NCBI GenBank assembly: GCA_016715505.1
Contig: JADJZY010000036.1
Coordinates: 1-20,204 of the forward strand
Length of the DNA stretch: 20,204 nucleotides
DNA from: Bacteroidota bacterium
GTDB lineage: Bacteria; Bacteroidota; Bacteroidia; Chitinophagales; Chitinophagaceae
Direction: 5' to 3'
Shown here: in pieces, positions 12,001 through 18,875 of the stretch
Layout: each line of letters begins with the position of its first letter
Numbering within the stretch: the stretch's first letter is position 1
Translations under genes and position numbers: made by a program
The notes under the pieces: model-generated
The model's input: the letters and a program-made list of their open reading frames with translations, nothing else
Told to the model about the DNA's origin: nothing
Databases searched by the model: none

Positions 12001-12623
12001 ACGGTTCGAAGTTGCTGCGCAATCAATGCAGAACTGCCCATGCTCGAACCTGCGAGGCGACCACTGTGGCAAGCATCTGTAATTAACACGACTCTTACTT
12101 TTTTATTCAACGAAAGTGTATTTGCAAATTCATTGAGGTCTTCAATGCGCAAGGAGCTATTGATATAATTTGTGCGCGGCGTATTGTGGCAAATGAGGAA
12201 TCCATTTTTATACACCCGCTTATTTTCAATATCGCCATGGCCCGAAAAATAGAAGTACACTAAATCGCCATTTGAACAGCGTTCCATGATATCATCCATG
12301 GCTTTATACACTGCAGACCAGGTTGCTTTTTTATTTTGCAGGAGAATGATATTTTCAGAAGGTACTTCTCCTCCTGCTTTCGATTCGAGGTACTCTGCAA
12401 ATAATGCAGCATCGCGATGTGCAAACTGAAGAGGATCTATGCCCTGATCGGCATATCGGGAAATACCGATGATGATTGCATAGGTTTTTTTGCCGGCATT
12501 ATTTGGCGGACGGTTTTGCGCCAAACCTGAGTTCATTGCAAAAAACAGCATCAAAAGAGTACTTCCAAAAATGATTTTGGTTAAATTATGGAAGTTCCAT
12601 CTCTTGGCGAAATGTGCAAACAT
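9098..12623 (-). CDS. Secreted caspase-TPR protein, paralogue A (two short frame breaks)
   Basis: Large exported protein, about 1175 residues when frames are joined. A continuous 984-residue frame (12623-9669) is followed by 9717-9415 and 9400-9098. Residues 1-36 form a signal peptide with hydrophobic core GSTLLMLFFAM ending in GLAQ. The caspase-fold domain covers about 45-290: TYAIIIGISRYADQGID, DLVYFYFSGHGDIEN with His129, and VVLITDACHSGRLAG with Cys185. Residues 250-261 (DADKDKKVSVVD) form an EF-hand-like loop, a common insertion in bacterial C14 proteins. A Pro-rich linker (320-332) leads into a helical middle and TPR repeats from about 520 (AAYLHNEAGLIWRLQGNYES) to the end, where SGFSYYWVLQNDPAW repeats the terminal motif of B. 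Inserting one base in the C run at 9721-9723 and the T run at 9420-9422 restores one frame. No type IX tail is seen, so a periplasmic location is likeliest. The substrate is unknown. Confidence 0.9.
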
Positions 12624-12719
12624 AGAGGGTGATTTGGTTGAAAATCGTCATTAAAGGTAGTCAAAAGGTGTTTGAATTAAAATATATGGTTACTTTTATT
12701 TCGCCTTCAACCAAATCCT
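12624..12719. promoter_or_regulatory. Shared divergent promoter region of caspase-TPR A and the TPR membrane protein
   Basis: A 96 bp AT-rich gap separates the two start codons. On the plus strand, TTTG at 12671-12674 and TACTTTTA at 12691-12698 resemble the Bacteroidota -33 and -7 elements, but the 16 bp spacing is short. On the minus strand, TACCTTTA at 12659-12652 resembles the -7 element (one mismatch to TAnnTTTG) and has no good -33 partner. Both calls are weak individually; a divergent promoter region is required by the gene layout. Confidence 0.35.
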
Positions 12720-14186
12720 ATGCATTTCGGTAAATTCAGTTTTTTGTTGTTCATCTTTTGCGCCAATCTCAGCTGTTCGTATCGATTAAATGCGCAACGG
12801 CAGCTGGCTGACAGCCTGATTCGTGCACTCACCGAAATCCGCGAAGACACCCAGCAAGTGATTGTGATGCGCAATATCAGTTTTGCTATGTATCGCTACC
12901 ATCCCGATTCTGCTTTATTATGGGCAAATAGTGGATTGCGTAAGGCGACCCGTATTAAAGATGTAAAAGGTATTTCTAACATGAATGAAGTGCTGGGTAT
13001 CATTCTTACCCGAATGGGGCAGTACGATAAAGCCCTGGAGTTTTATTTAAAAACACTTCAGATTGAGGAACAATTAGAGTCAACATCCGGTATGGCTAGC
13101 GCGCATAATAATATCGGAATTGTTTACACGTATCTCAAAGATTATGATAATGCCATTCATTCTTACCGAACTGCAGATTCGTTATCTGCCGTTGATAAAA
13201 CCGATTTAATTCATTACAATGTTTGGCTCAATATCGGAGAGGTGTATGAAAAAAAGGGTCGCGATGATTCGGCGATTCATTTTTACACCCGAGCAAAAAA
13301 ATGGGCCAGCGATTATCGGGATGATTATCGTTACGGGAAAGCTTTATTAGGCATTGGAAATGTTCAGATAAGGGGCATGGCCTGGGCAGCTGCACAAAAA
13401 ACGTATGCCTTGGGCTTAAACGAAATGTTGCGTGAAAATGATGAGGATATGATGTGCGAAGCCTATTTGGGATTAGCAAAAACCCATGAAGCATTGGGGC
13501 AGGCAGATTCTGCTTTGTTTTTTGCACGCAATGCTTTGTTTCTTGCCCGTAAGTTGGCTTTTTTATCCCGAGAGCAGGATGTTACCCATTTTTTGGCTTC
13601 TTTCTTTGCCGGACGTCAAAGAATGGATAGTGCGTATTATTATCAGGGTATTGAGTTTCAACTCAAAGATTCTCTTTTGGGGATGGAACAATTGCGGATG
13701 ACTCAGCAAATGACTTTTAATGAGAGTTTGAGGCAGGTGGAATTACAAGAGAACATGTTGAAAGAGAAAGAAGAACGTCGTCAGCAATTGCAACATATTT
13801 TTATTCTGATGTTCATTCCCAGTATGTTTTTAGTGACTATTTTGCTTGCACGTCGAAGAGTGAGTTTGTCGGTGATTAAGTTTTTAGGCATCTTATCACT
13901 CTTGTTCTTTTTTGAATACATTACGCTTCTCATGCACCCGGTGGTTCAACGCATCACGCATCATACACCCATTTTTGAAATATTAATTTTTGTAGGTATT
14001 GCTGCAATCCTCATTCCTACGCATCATAAAATTGAACATTGGTTGATTGAACTTTTTGTGGAACGTATTCACCCTAGCAGAGGAGCCGGACATCTTCATC
14101 ATGAAAAAACGAAGGAGCAAGTAGATAATCATGTTGTGGAGCAAACAGAAAATAGCGAGGGTATTTCACAAAAAAATGAGGAGTAA
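12720..14186 (+). CDS. Exported TPR, coiled-coil and membrane protein, unknown function
   Basis: 488-residue intact frame. Residues 1-26 form a signal peptide (hydrophobic FSFLLFIFCANL, ending LNAQ). Several TPR repeats follow from about 55 to 310, for example GQYDKALEFYLKTLQIEEQL (100-119) and LNIGEVYEKKGRDDSAIHFY (170-189). A charged heptad-like helix at about 315-357 (QVELQENMLKEKEERRQQLQ) leads into three hydrophobic segments at about 359-377, 386-406 and 418-433, and a polar tail. This resembles the sensor half of Bacteroidota TPR histidine kinases and regulators, but no kinase, HTH or cyclase domain is present. The N-terminal TPR part should face the periplasm. It diverges from caspase-TPR A across 96 bp, so co-regulation or interaction is possible but unproven. 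It converges on a small lipoprotein gene 37 bp downstream. Confidence 0.85.
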   Translation: MHFGKFSFLLFIFCANLSCSYRLNAQRQLADSLIRALTEIREDTQQVIVMRNISFAMYRYHPDSALLWANSGLRKATRIKDVKGISNMNEVLGIILTRMGQYDKALEFYLKTLQIEEQLESTSGMASAHNNIGIVYTYLKDYDNAIHSYRTADSLSAVDKTDLIHYNVWLNIGEVYEKKGRDDSAIHFYTRAKKWASDYRDDYRYGKALLGIGNVQIRGMAWAAAQKTYALGLNEMLRENDEDMMCEAYLGLAKTHEALGQADSALFFARNALFLARKLAFLSREQDVTHFLASFFAGRQRMDSAYYYQGIEFQLKDSLLGMEQLRMTQQMTFNESLRQVELQENMLKEKEERRQQLQHIFILMFIPSMFLVTILLARRRVSLSVIKFLGILSLLFFFEYITLLMHPVVQRITHHTPIFEILIFVGIAAILIPTHHKIEHWLIELFVERIHPSRGAGHLHHEKTKEQVDNHVVEQTENSEGISQKNEE

Positions 14187-14223
14187 ATACCCCTCACTTG
14201 TCAAGATTTTTTAAGTAACAGAA

Positions 14224-14493
14224 TTATCGCTGTTTAACGGATGGTTCTGTTGGTTTTGTTTCAGCAGCGTCCATAGAGTCTGTTTTTGCCGGAGCAGCGT
14301 CAGCAGCAGCAGGCGCAGGTGCGGCTTCAGCAGGTGCAGGAGCAGGTGTGGCTTCGGCAGCAGGTGCAGCTGCTGGAGCTGGTTCTGTACTGCTTTCTGT
14401 GCTCTCTTCGGCACAACTGTTGAATAAGGTCATTCCACCAATAGCTGCTAAAAAGAGTCCGGTTTGGAAAAGGTTTTTGATTTTACTTGTCAT
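14224..14493 (-). CDS. Small Ala/Pro-rich lipoprotein
   Basis: 89 residues. The N-terminus has a basic start and hydrophobic stretch (TGLFLAAIGGMTLF) ending at NSC, with Cys27 as the probable lipidated residue; the -3 position is Phe, which is tolerated in Bacteroidota lipoboxes. The residues after Cys are AEES, and acidic residues at these positions resemble the lipoprotein export signals described in this phylum, so the protein may reach the cell surface. The remainder (about 35-72) is low-complexity Ala, Pro and Glu (PAPAAAPAAEATPAP), without a fold I recognise and perhaps a flexible spacer. The underlying GC-rich trinucleotide repetition at about 14290-14390 stands out from the AT-rich surroundings. 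It lies convergent to the TPR membrane protein. Confidence 0.75.
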   Translation of the reverse strand: MTSKIKNLFQTGLFLAAIGGMTLFNSCAEESTESSTEPAPAAAPAAEATPAPAPAEAAPAPAAADAAPAKTDSMDAAETKPTEPSVKQR

Positions 14494-14596
14494 AGAGAAA
14501 GATTTTATTCCATAAGGATAGGGCGTTTTTTTTCTTTATGCAAATTTTCAATGGGAATTCTTGTTAATCGCACTGCTTAAATTTCCGGGCGAATGT

Positions 14597-14983
14597 TTAA
14601 TCTTCCTCAAAAAATGCGATGAGCGAACCAAAGTAACTTTCATTCCAACCTTGGCAAATATCGATAAAGGCCTCGTCAGGAATATTGGTATGTTTTAGTT
14701 CTGCTGAACAGCCCTTTTCGTGTGAGTGAAGTTTAATCGTAACAATCGACTGCTCAGGTTCATCTCCAAAATACCATTCCTGTTCTATCAGTTTATCTTG
14801 TATAAAGGAAAGGTTTTTACCAACAATACTTCCGTCCCATAATGAGAATTCCGAATCAGGTTCTGTACTCATTTCGGCGGCTTCACCGGTCCACAATGAA
14901 ATAGTAAATGGATTAGTCAAAGCCAGATAAACTTCTTCGGGTGTTCCGGCAATCTGATAATATTTTTTAAAATCTTTCGGCAT
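14597..14983 (-). CDS. SRPBCC superfamily protein, AHSA1 (Aha1 C-terminal-like) domain
   Basis: 128 residues, the usual length of single-domain AHSA1-like proteins, which have a helix-grip fold enclosing a hydrophobic cavity. Visible family pattern: an early IAGTPEEVYLALTNPFTISLW (residues 11-31), SEFSLWDGSIVGKNL (44-58), and the late WNESYFGSLIAFFEE matching the long C-terminal helix. It starts two bases after the selD stop, so it is very probably translated from the same message, yet nothing in the sequence links it to selenium metabolism. Ligand and role are unknown; the name of the superfamily comes from distant homology to the Hsp90 co-chaperone Aha1 and does not imply that activity. It is the last gene of the run; about 100 bp separate it from the lipoprotein gene. 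Confidence 0.8.
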   Translation of the reverse strand: MPKDFKKYYQIAGTPEEVYLALTNPFTISLWTGEAAEMSTEPDSEFSLWDGSIVGKNLSFIQDKLIEQEWYFGDEPEQSIVTIKLHSHEKGCSAELKHTNIPDEAFIDICQGWNESYFGSLIAFFEED

Positions 14984-14985
14984 AA

Positions 14986-16035
14986 TTAAGCTTGAATATA
15001 AATGCGTTTTTCCTTGAGCGGAATCATTTCTCCAAATGGTTTTAACTGAAATCCGCGTTCAAGGGTAATGGCTTCAAAGTGTGCTGCATCGTCCGGGTTG
15101 ACTGCCACCAGCAATCCGCCACTGGTTTGTGGATCGCAAAGCAAATGTTTTTGTAAGTCGTTGTGTAAGGCAATCTGATTTCCGTAACTATCCCAATTGC
15201 GTTTAGTTCCACCCGGTATACATTGTTCATCGAGATAATATTTCAGAATGTCCCCATCAATCAAAGGAACCTGATCAAAATGAATGGATGCACTGCAATG
15301 ACTAGCTTCGCACATTTCTTTTAAATGCCCCATTAATCCAAATCCTGTAACATCCGTCATGGCCTGAACACAGGATAAAGTGCCAAAAAACTGACCAATC
15401 TGATTCAGTTGAAGCATCCACTCAGGACCTAAGTGTCTATGTTCAGGAAGCAGTTTGTTTTGTTTTTGTGCGGTCGACAAAATGCCAATTCCCAGTGGTT
15501 TGGTTAAATATAATTTTGCGCCAACCTGAGCCCCGCCATTCTTTTTTAAATGGGGGATGTTTACCCGTCCTGTAACGGCTAACCCAAATATGGGTTCCGG
15601 AGAATCAATGGAATGTCCACCTGCCAGGGGGATGCCGGCGTCCAAACAGGTTTTACGACTGCCTTCAATAACTGATGCCGCTACTTCGGCAGAAAGTACA
15701 TTTACCGGCCATCCCAAAATGGCAATTGCCATGAGCGGAGTGCCACCCATGGCATAAATATCACTGATCGCATTCGCAGAAGCAATCCGACCAAAGGTGA
15801 ACGGATCATCCACAATAGGCATAAAAAAATCGGTTGTGCTGATGATGGCAGTCCAATCTCCTAAATCAAATACTGCGGCATCATCTCTTTCTTCGTTGCC
15901 CACCAATAGTCCGGGAACCTGTGTTTTATAAGCAGAATTGGCCAAGATATGATCCAAAACTGCCGGAGCAATTTTGCATCCACAGCCGGCACCATGTGAG
16001 TATTGAGTAAGTAGTATCGGTTCTTGTTGTGTCAT
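14986..16035 (-). CDS. selD: Selenide, water dikinase (selenophosphate synthetase)
   Basis: Makes selenophosphate from selenide and ATP, the selenium donor for selenouridine and selenocysteine. The 349-residue length is normal. The N-terminal catalytic loop is QYSHGAGCGCKIAP, with Cys18 and Lys21 at the positions of E. coli Cys17 and Lys20; the protein therefore has cysteine where many homologues have selenocysteine. Further family motifs include GDWTAIISTTDFFMPIVDDP (metal and ATP binding Asp residues), ANAISDIYAMGGTPLMAIAI, AGGHSIDSPEP, TDVTGFGLMGHLKEM and CDPQTSGGLLVAV. The start overlaps the mnmH stop by four bases (ATGA), showing translational coupling. No selA or selB gene is present in the window, so the visible use of selenophosphate here is tRNA modification. 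Confidence is high. Confidence 0.97.
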   Translation of the reverse strand: MTQQEPILLTQYSHGAGCGCKIAPAVLDHILANSAYKTQVPGLLVGNEERDDAAVFDLGDWTAIISTTDFFMPIVDDPFTFGRIASANAISDIYAMGGTPLMAIAILGWPVNVLSAEVAASVIEGSRKTCLDAGIPLAGGHSIDSPEPIFGLAVTGRVNIPHLKKNGGAQVGAKLYLTKPLGIGILSTAQKQNKLLPEHRHLGPEWMLQLNQIGQFFGTLSCVQAMTDVTGFGLMGHLKEMCEASHCSASIHFDQVPLIDGDILKYYLDEQCIPGGTKRNWDSYGNQIALHNDLQKHLLCDPQTSGGLLVAVNPDDAAHFEAITLERGFQLKPFGEMIPLKEKRIYIQA

Positions 16036-17093
16036 GAAATATTGAATTGATTGGCTGTGAATATAAGTTGATCGGCTATTTCTTCGATATTGGCGTGATT
16101 CAAGATCAATTGTGTTTTTCTGGAAGGGTCGATTCGTTCAAATCCAAATTGATAGGTTTTATCATAAAAGTGCAACGCGGCCCGGGCAGCCTCGGCATAG
16201 TCATGATTATCCAGAGCGCTTAGGGCTTTTTTGTATAGATCTCCGCCCAATTTGGTTTTAATTTTTTCAAAACGCGCCTTTAATGGCTCAACACCAAATT
16301 GCGCATAATCATCAATCAGATATTGAATCCGTGCCGATTCAGGAATTTGGTAATACATAAAAAAACCCTGATGCATTTGTGTAAAAAAGTCGTCGGGCAA
16401 AGGACAGCAACCAATTTTCTTACTTTCGTTTTCAATAAAAACACGCTTTTCCGGATTGATTGTGTAATAAGCTTGCATGAGCAAATTCTCAAAATGTTCG
16501 GCACTGGGTTGTTCTTGTTCACCCAGGGATCCAAAAGCTGATCCTTTATGATTGGCAAGTGATTCCAAATCAATGATTTGCTCACCACGTTTTTTTAAGG
16601 CTTGTAATACCTTGGTTTTTCCACTGCCTGTTTGTGCGCCAATCACAATCAATTTCAGCGTATGACCCTCACGAAATGATCGTCCCCATTGACGGAATGC
16701 TTTATAACCTCCGTTCAGTACCTGCACATCCATGCCACACAAATTGAGCAGCCAACCCATACTTTCGCTGCGCTTACCGCCTCTCCAGCAATGAACCAAC
16801 ACTTTTTTATCCGGTGCTAAAAGGTTTGCTGTTTCAACATATTGGTTCATTTTGGCGCCTGCGATGCCTAAACCTAATTCCATCGCTTTGTGTGGCGATT
16901 CTTGTTTATAAGCTGTACCAACCAAAGCTCTTTCTTCATCACTGAATAAAGGAAGGTTTTTTGCACCAGGAATATGGCCTTGAAGAAATTCTCCGGGCGA
17001 GCGCACATCCAGTATCACTCGATCCTGATTATGATATATCGCAGTCATATCTACCCGTACTACCTGACGAGCAGAAGATGGGGATGGTTTCAA
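16032..17093 (-). CDS. mnmH: tRNA 2-selenouridine synthase
   Basis: Replaces sulfur by selenium in 2-thiouridine at position 34 of tRNAs for Lys, Glu and Gln, using selenophosphate from SelD. 353 residues. An N-terminal rhodanese domain (about 15-130) contains VILDVRSPGEFLQGHIPGA and the active-site loop VHCWRGGKRSESM with Cys102 (Cys97 in E. coli). The C-terminal part has a Walker A motif GAQTGSGKT at 152-160 and the conserved IIDLESLANHKGSAFGSLG, as expected for the geranyl-transfer and P-loop half. The first codon used here is TTG; a stop lies upstream in frame and the rhodanese fold begins soon after, so this start or the ATG at residue 16 are the choices. It overlaps selD by four bases. 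The gap of 84 bp to the preceding small gene shows no clear terminator. Confidence 0.95.
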   Translation of the reverse strand: MKPSPSSARQVVRVDMTAIYHNQDRVILDVRSPGEFLQGHIPGAKNLPLFSDEERALVGTAYKQESPHKAMELGLGIAGAKMNQYVETANLLAPDKKVLVHCWRGGKRSESMGWLLNLCGMDVQVLNGGYKAFRQWGRSFREGHTLKLIVIGAQTGSGKTKVLQALKKRGEQIIDLESLANHKGSAFGSLGEQEQPSAEHFENLLMQAYYTINPEKRVFIENESKKIGCCPLPDDFFTQMHQGFFMYYQIPESARIQYLIDDYAQFGVEPLKARFEKIKTKLGGDLYKKALSALDNHDYAEAARAALHFYDKTYQFGFERIDPSRKTQLILNHANIEEIADQLIFTANQFNIS

Positions 17094-17177
17094 TATCAGA
17101 AGAGATGGAATTTTTCAATGAAGGAATTTACGGGGGCCTTGATAAAAATTGAAGTGGCGTGATTTTTTTTGTTTCAG

Positions 17178-17469
17178 TTAGTTCAACACCAGATCAGGAA
17201 GACGATAGTTCTTCCCGTCATAAACAAAGAGAGAATCCACTTCAATCGTCCACCATTGGTAAAGGGGTGATTTGGACAAATAGTCCAGAATAGCCTCTTT
17301 GCTTTCTGCATTCATCAGGATCCATAATCGATAACTCTCCATACTTACCGCATAATGCTCTACAACGTTTTTTGCGAATGAGTTCATCAATATAAGCCCG
17401 GTGTTCTGGAACGTGCGACATAAACGTTTCATTCATTTCAAACTGAATAGTTACCTGAAATTTATGCAT
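17178..17469 (-). CDS. Small dimeric alpha/beta-barrel protein, muconolactone isomerase or YciI-like; one frame break
   Basis: Two overlapping frames (17469-17242 and 17432-17178) become one protein of about 97 residues after adding one base to the T run at 17368-17373. Joined sequence: MHKFQVTIQFEMNETFMSHV, PEHRAYIDELIRKKNVVEHY, AVSMESYRLWILMNAESKEA, then LSKSPLYQWWTIEVDSLFVY. The pattern (beta strand, PEHRAYIDEL helix, RLWILMNAES strand and helix, PLY plus WTIEVDSL strand) matches the ferredoxin-like dimeric barrels of the muconolactone isomerase and YciI type. Catalytic function cannot be read from this. It sits 17 bp after mtaB and ahead of mnmH, so it is probably cotranscribed with the tRNA-modification genes, which is the only clue to a role. 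Confidence 0.7.
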
Positions 17470-17486
17470 GATTTTAGTGTGAGGTT

Positions 17487-18762
17487 TTAAATAATTTCAA
17501 AACAAATTTGGTTCATATTTTCTTCGCGGGCTGGGCGCTGAATACGAATATAATTGTCGGTATATCCCTCCATTTGTCCGCCTTCATTTTTTTGTTCAAA
17601 TAAAACAGGTCTCGACTGTCCTTTATGTTTCTGGGTAAACTCAAACATCTTTAACTCAGATAATTTTCTTAGTCGGGCATTTCGTTCCTTACGTACCTGC
17701 ATGGGTACGACCTCATCCAGCGTGGCGGCGAGGGTGTTGTCCCGTTCGGAGTAAGTAAATACATGTAAATAGGAAATGTCCAATGCAGTTAAAAACGCCA
17801 GCGTTTCTTCAAAAAAGTTCTTCGCTTTCGCCCGGATAACCCACAATCACATCAGCGCCAATGCAGGCATGTGGCATTTTACTTTTGATGCTTTCGACTT
17901 TCTCTGCATACAATTCACGTCGATATCGACGTCGCATAGAGGCCAATACGGTATTGCTACCACTCTGTAAGGGAATATGAAAGTGGGGCATAAAGTGCCG
18001 GGACTCAGACACAAAGGCAATCATTTCCTCACTCAATAAGTTGGGTTCAATCGAGGAAATTCGGTAACGTGGAATGCCGTCAAAAGCATCCAGTGCCTGA
18101 ATCAAATCATAAAAACTTTCTTCGGTTTTGCGATTGCCCTGATGACCTTTGCCGAAATCGCCCAAGTTGATGCCTGTTAATACCACTTCCTGAACACCAC
18201 TCCTGGCCAGTTCTTTCACATTGTCCAAAACGCCGGATATTCGATCGCTGCGACTATGGCCTCGAGCGAGAGGAATGGTGCAAAAAGAACAATTATAGTC
18301 ACAACCATCCTGCACTTTCAAAAAAGTGCGGGTTCGGTCGTTGATGGAATAAGAGGCGTGAAAGCCTTCAATAGCGGCAATTTCACAACTATGAATGGCT
18401 GCTACTCCGGTTTCACGAAATTCCTTAACGTGTTTTACGATATTGAATTTTTCGGAGGCTCCCAACACCAAATCCACGCCTTCGATTTCGGAAATCTGCT
18501 GTGGCTGAAGCTGGGCATAGCATCCGGTAATGACAACAGTCGAATCAGGGTTTTGTTTTTTTACCCGACGTATGAGCTGACGGCATTCCTTATCTGCATT
18601 TTCGGTGACCGAACATGTGTTGATGACATATACATCCGCTTCTTCTTGAAAAGATTTTTTCTCATAACCTTCTTCATTGAACAAACGGTTCAAGGCAGAT
18701 GTTTCTGAAAAATTCAGTTTACAGCCCAGGGTATGATATGCAATGGTGGGATTCGATTTCAA
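17487..18762 (-). CDS. mtaB: tRNA t6A37 methylthiotransferase; one frame break
   Basis: Radical SAM enzyme that adds a methylthio group to N6-threonylcarbamoyladenosine at tRNA position 37. Two pieces (18762-17809 and 17846-17487) join to about 425 residues, close to the usual MtaB length. The UPF0004 domain begins TIAYHTLGCKLNFSETS, with Cys14, Cys50 (VINTCSVTENADKECR) and Cys81 (TGCYAQLQP) for the auxiliary cluster. The radical SAM motif is DGCDYNCSFC with Cys154, Cys158 and Cys161. The C-terminal part contains LDISYLHVFTYSERDNTLA and a TRAM-like end. The family-specific HTLGCKLN start favours MtaB over MiaB or RimO. The break lies near 17818, where one added A gives GESEENFFEET. The start codon taken is TTG at 18762; a stop precedes it in frame and no ATG fits. 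A Bacteroidota promoter lies immediately upstream. Confidence 0.93.
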
Positions 18763-18769
18763 AGCGATG

Positions 18770-18801
18770 CAAATTTAGGATAAAGCAGGCTGAATTGTCA
18801 A
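18770..18801 (-). promoter_or_regulatory. Bacteroidota sigma-ABfr-type promoter of mtaB
   Basis: On the minus strand, TTG at 18801-18799, 21 bp, then TAAATTTG at 18777-18770, an exact match to the TAnnTTTG -7 consensus. The expected transcription start, a few bases further on, falls just before the TTG start codon at 18762, so the message would have almost no leader. Confidence 0.6.
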
Positions 18802-18875
18802 TTTCCTGAACAGCTTCCGGTAAATGATTGTTTTTATTGCCTGAAATGCAGCTTAATTGCGGGAAAGTATCAGCT

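Larger units (their letters stand above)
5416..12623 (-). repeat. Tandem duplication of the caspase-TPR gene (units 5416-8874 and 9098-12623)
   Basis: Both units have the same domain order and nearly equal length (3459 and 3526 bp). By eye, the caspase domain is the most similar part (shared YFYFSGHGDIEN, LITDACHSGRLAGSS, WGGGRSIFSYYLL, NEKQTPV). The TPR tails are similar but more divergent. The copies are direct, separated by 223 bp, and have clearly diverged, so this is an old duplication rather than an assembly artefact. Confidence 0.85.

Noticed and set aside
4067..12623. A mobile or phage-defence island
   Set aside because: No integrase, transposase, terminal repeats, nuclease, or phage gene is present, and at least A has a signal peptide, which does not fit standard cytosolic defence modules.
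14187..14223. Bidirectional terminator between the convergent TPR and lipoprotein genes
   Set aside because: There is a short T run, but no inverted repeat next to it that I can find.
7610..17822. Programmed ribosomal frameshifting at A or T runs
   Set aside because: Breaks occur in many unrelated genes, at different points and in several run types, including C and G runs; a shared sequencing error explains all of them more simply.
18256..18708. 150-residue plus-strand frame
   Set aside because: It is antisense to the conserved mtaB cluster-binding region and has no recognisable domain.
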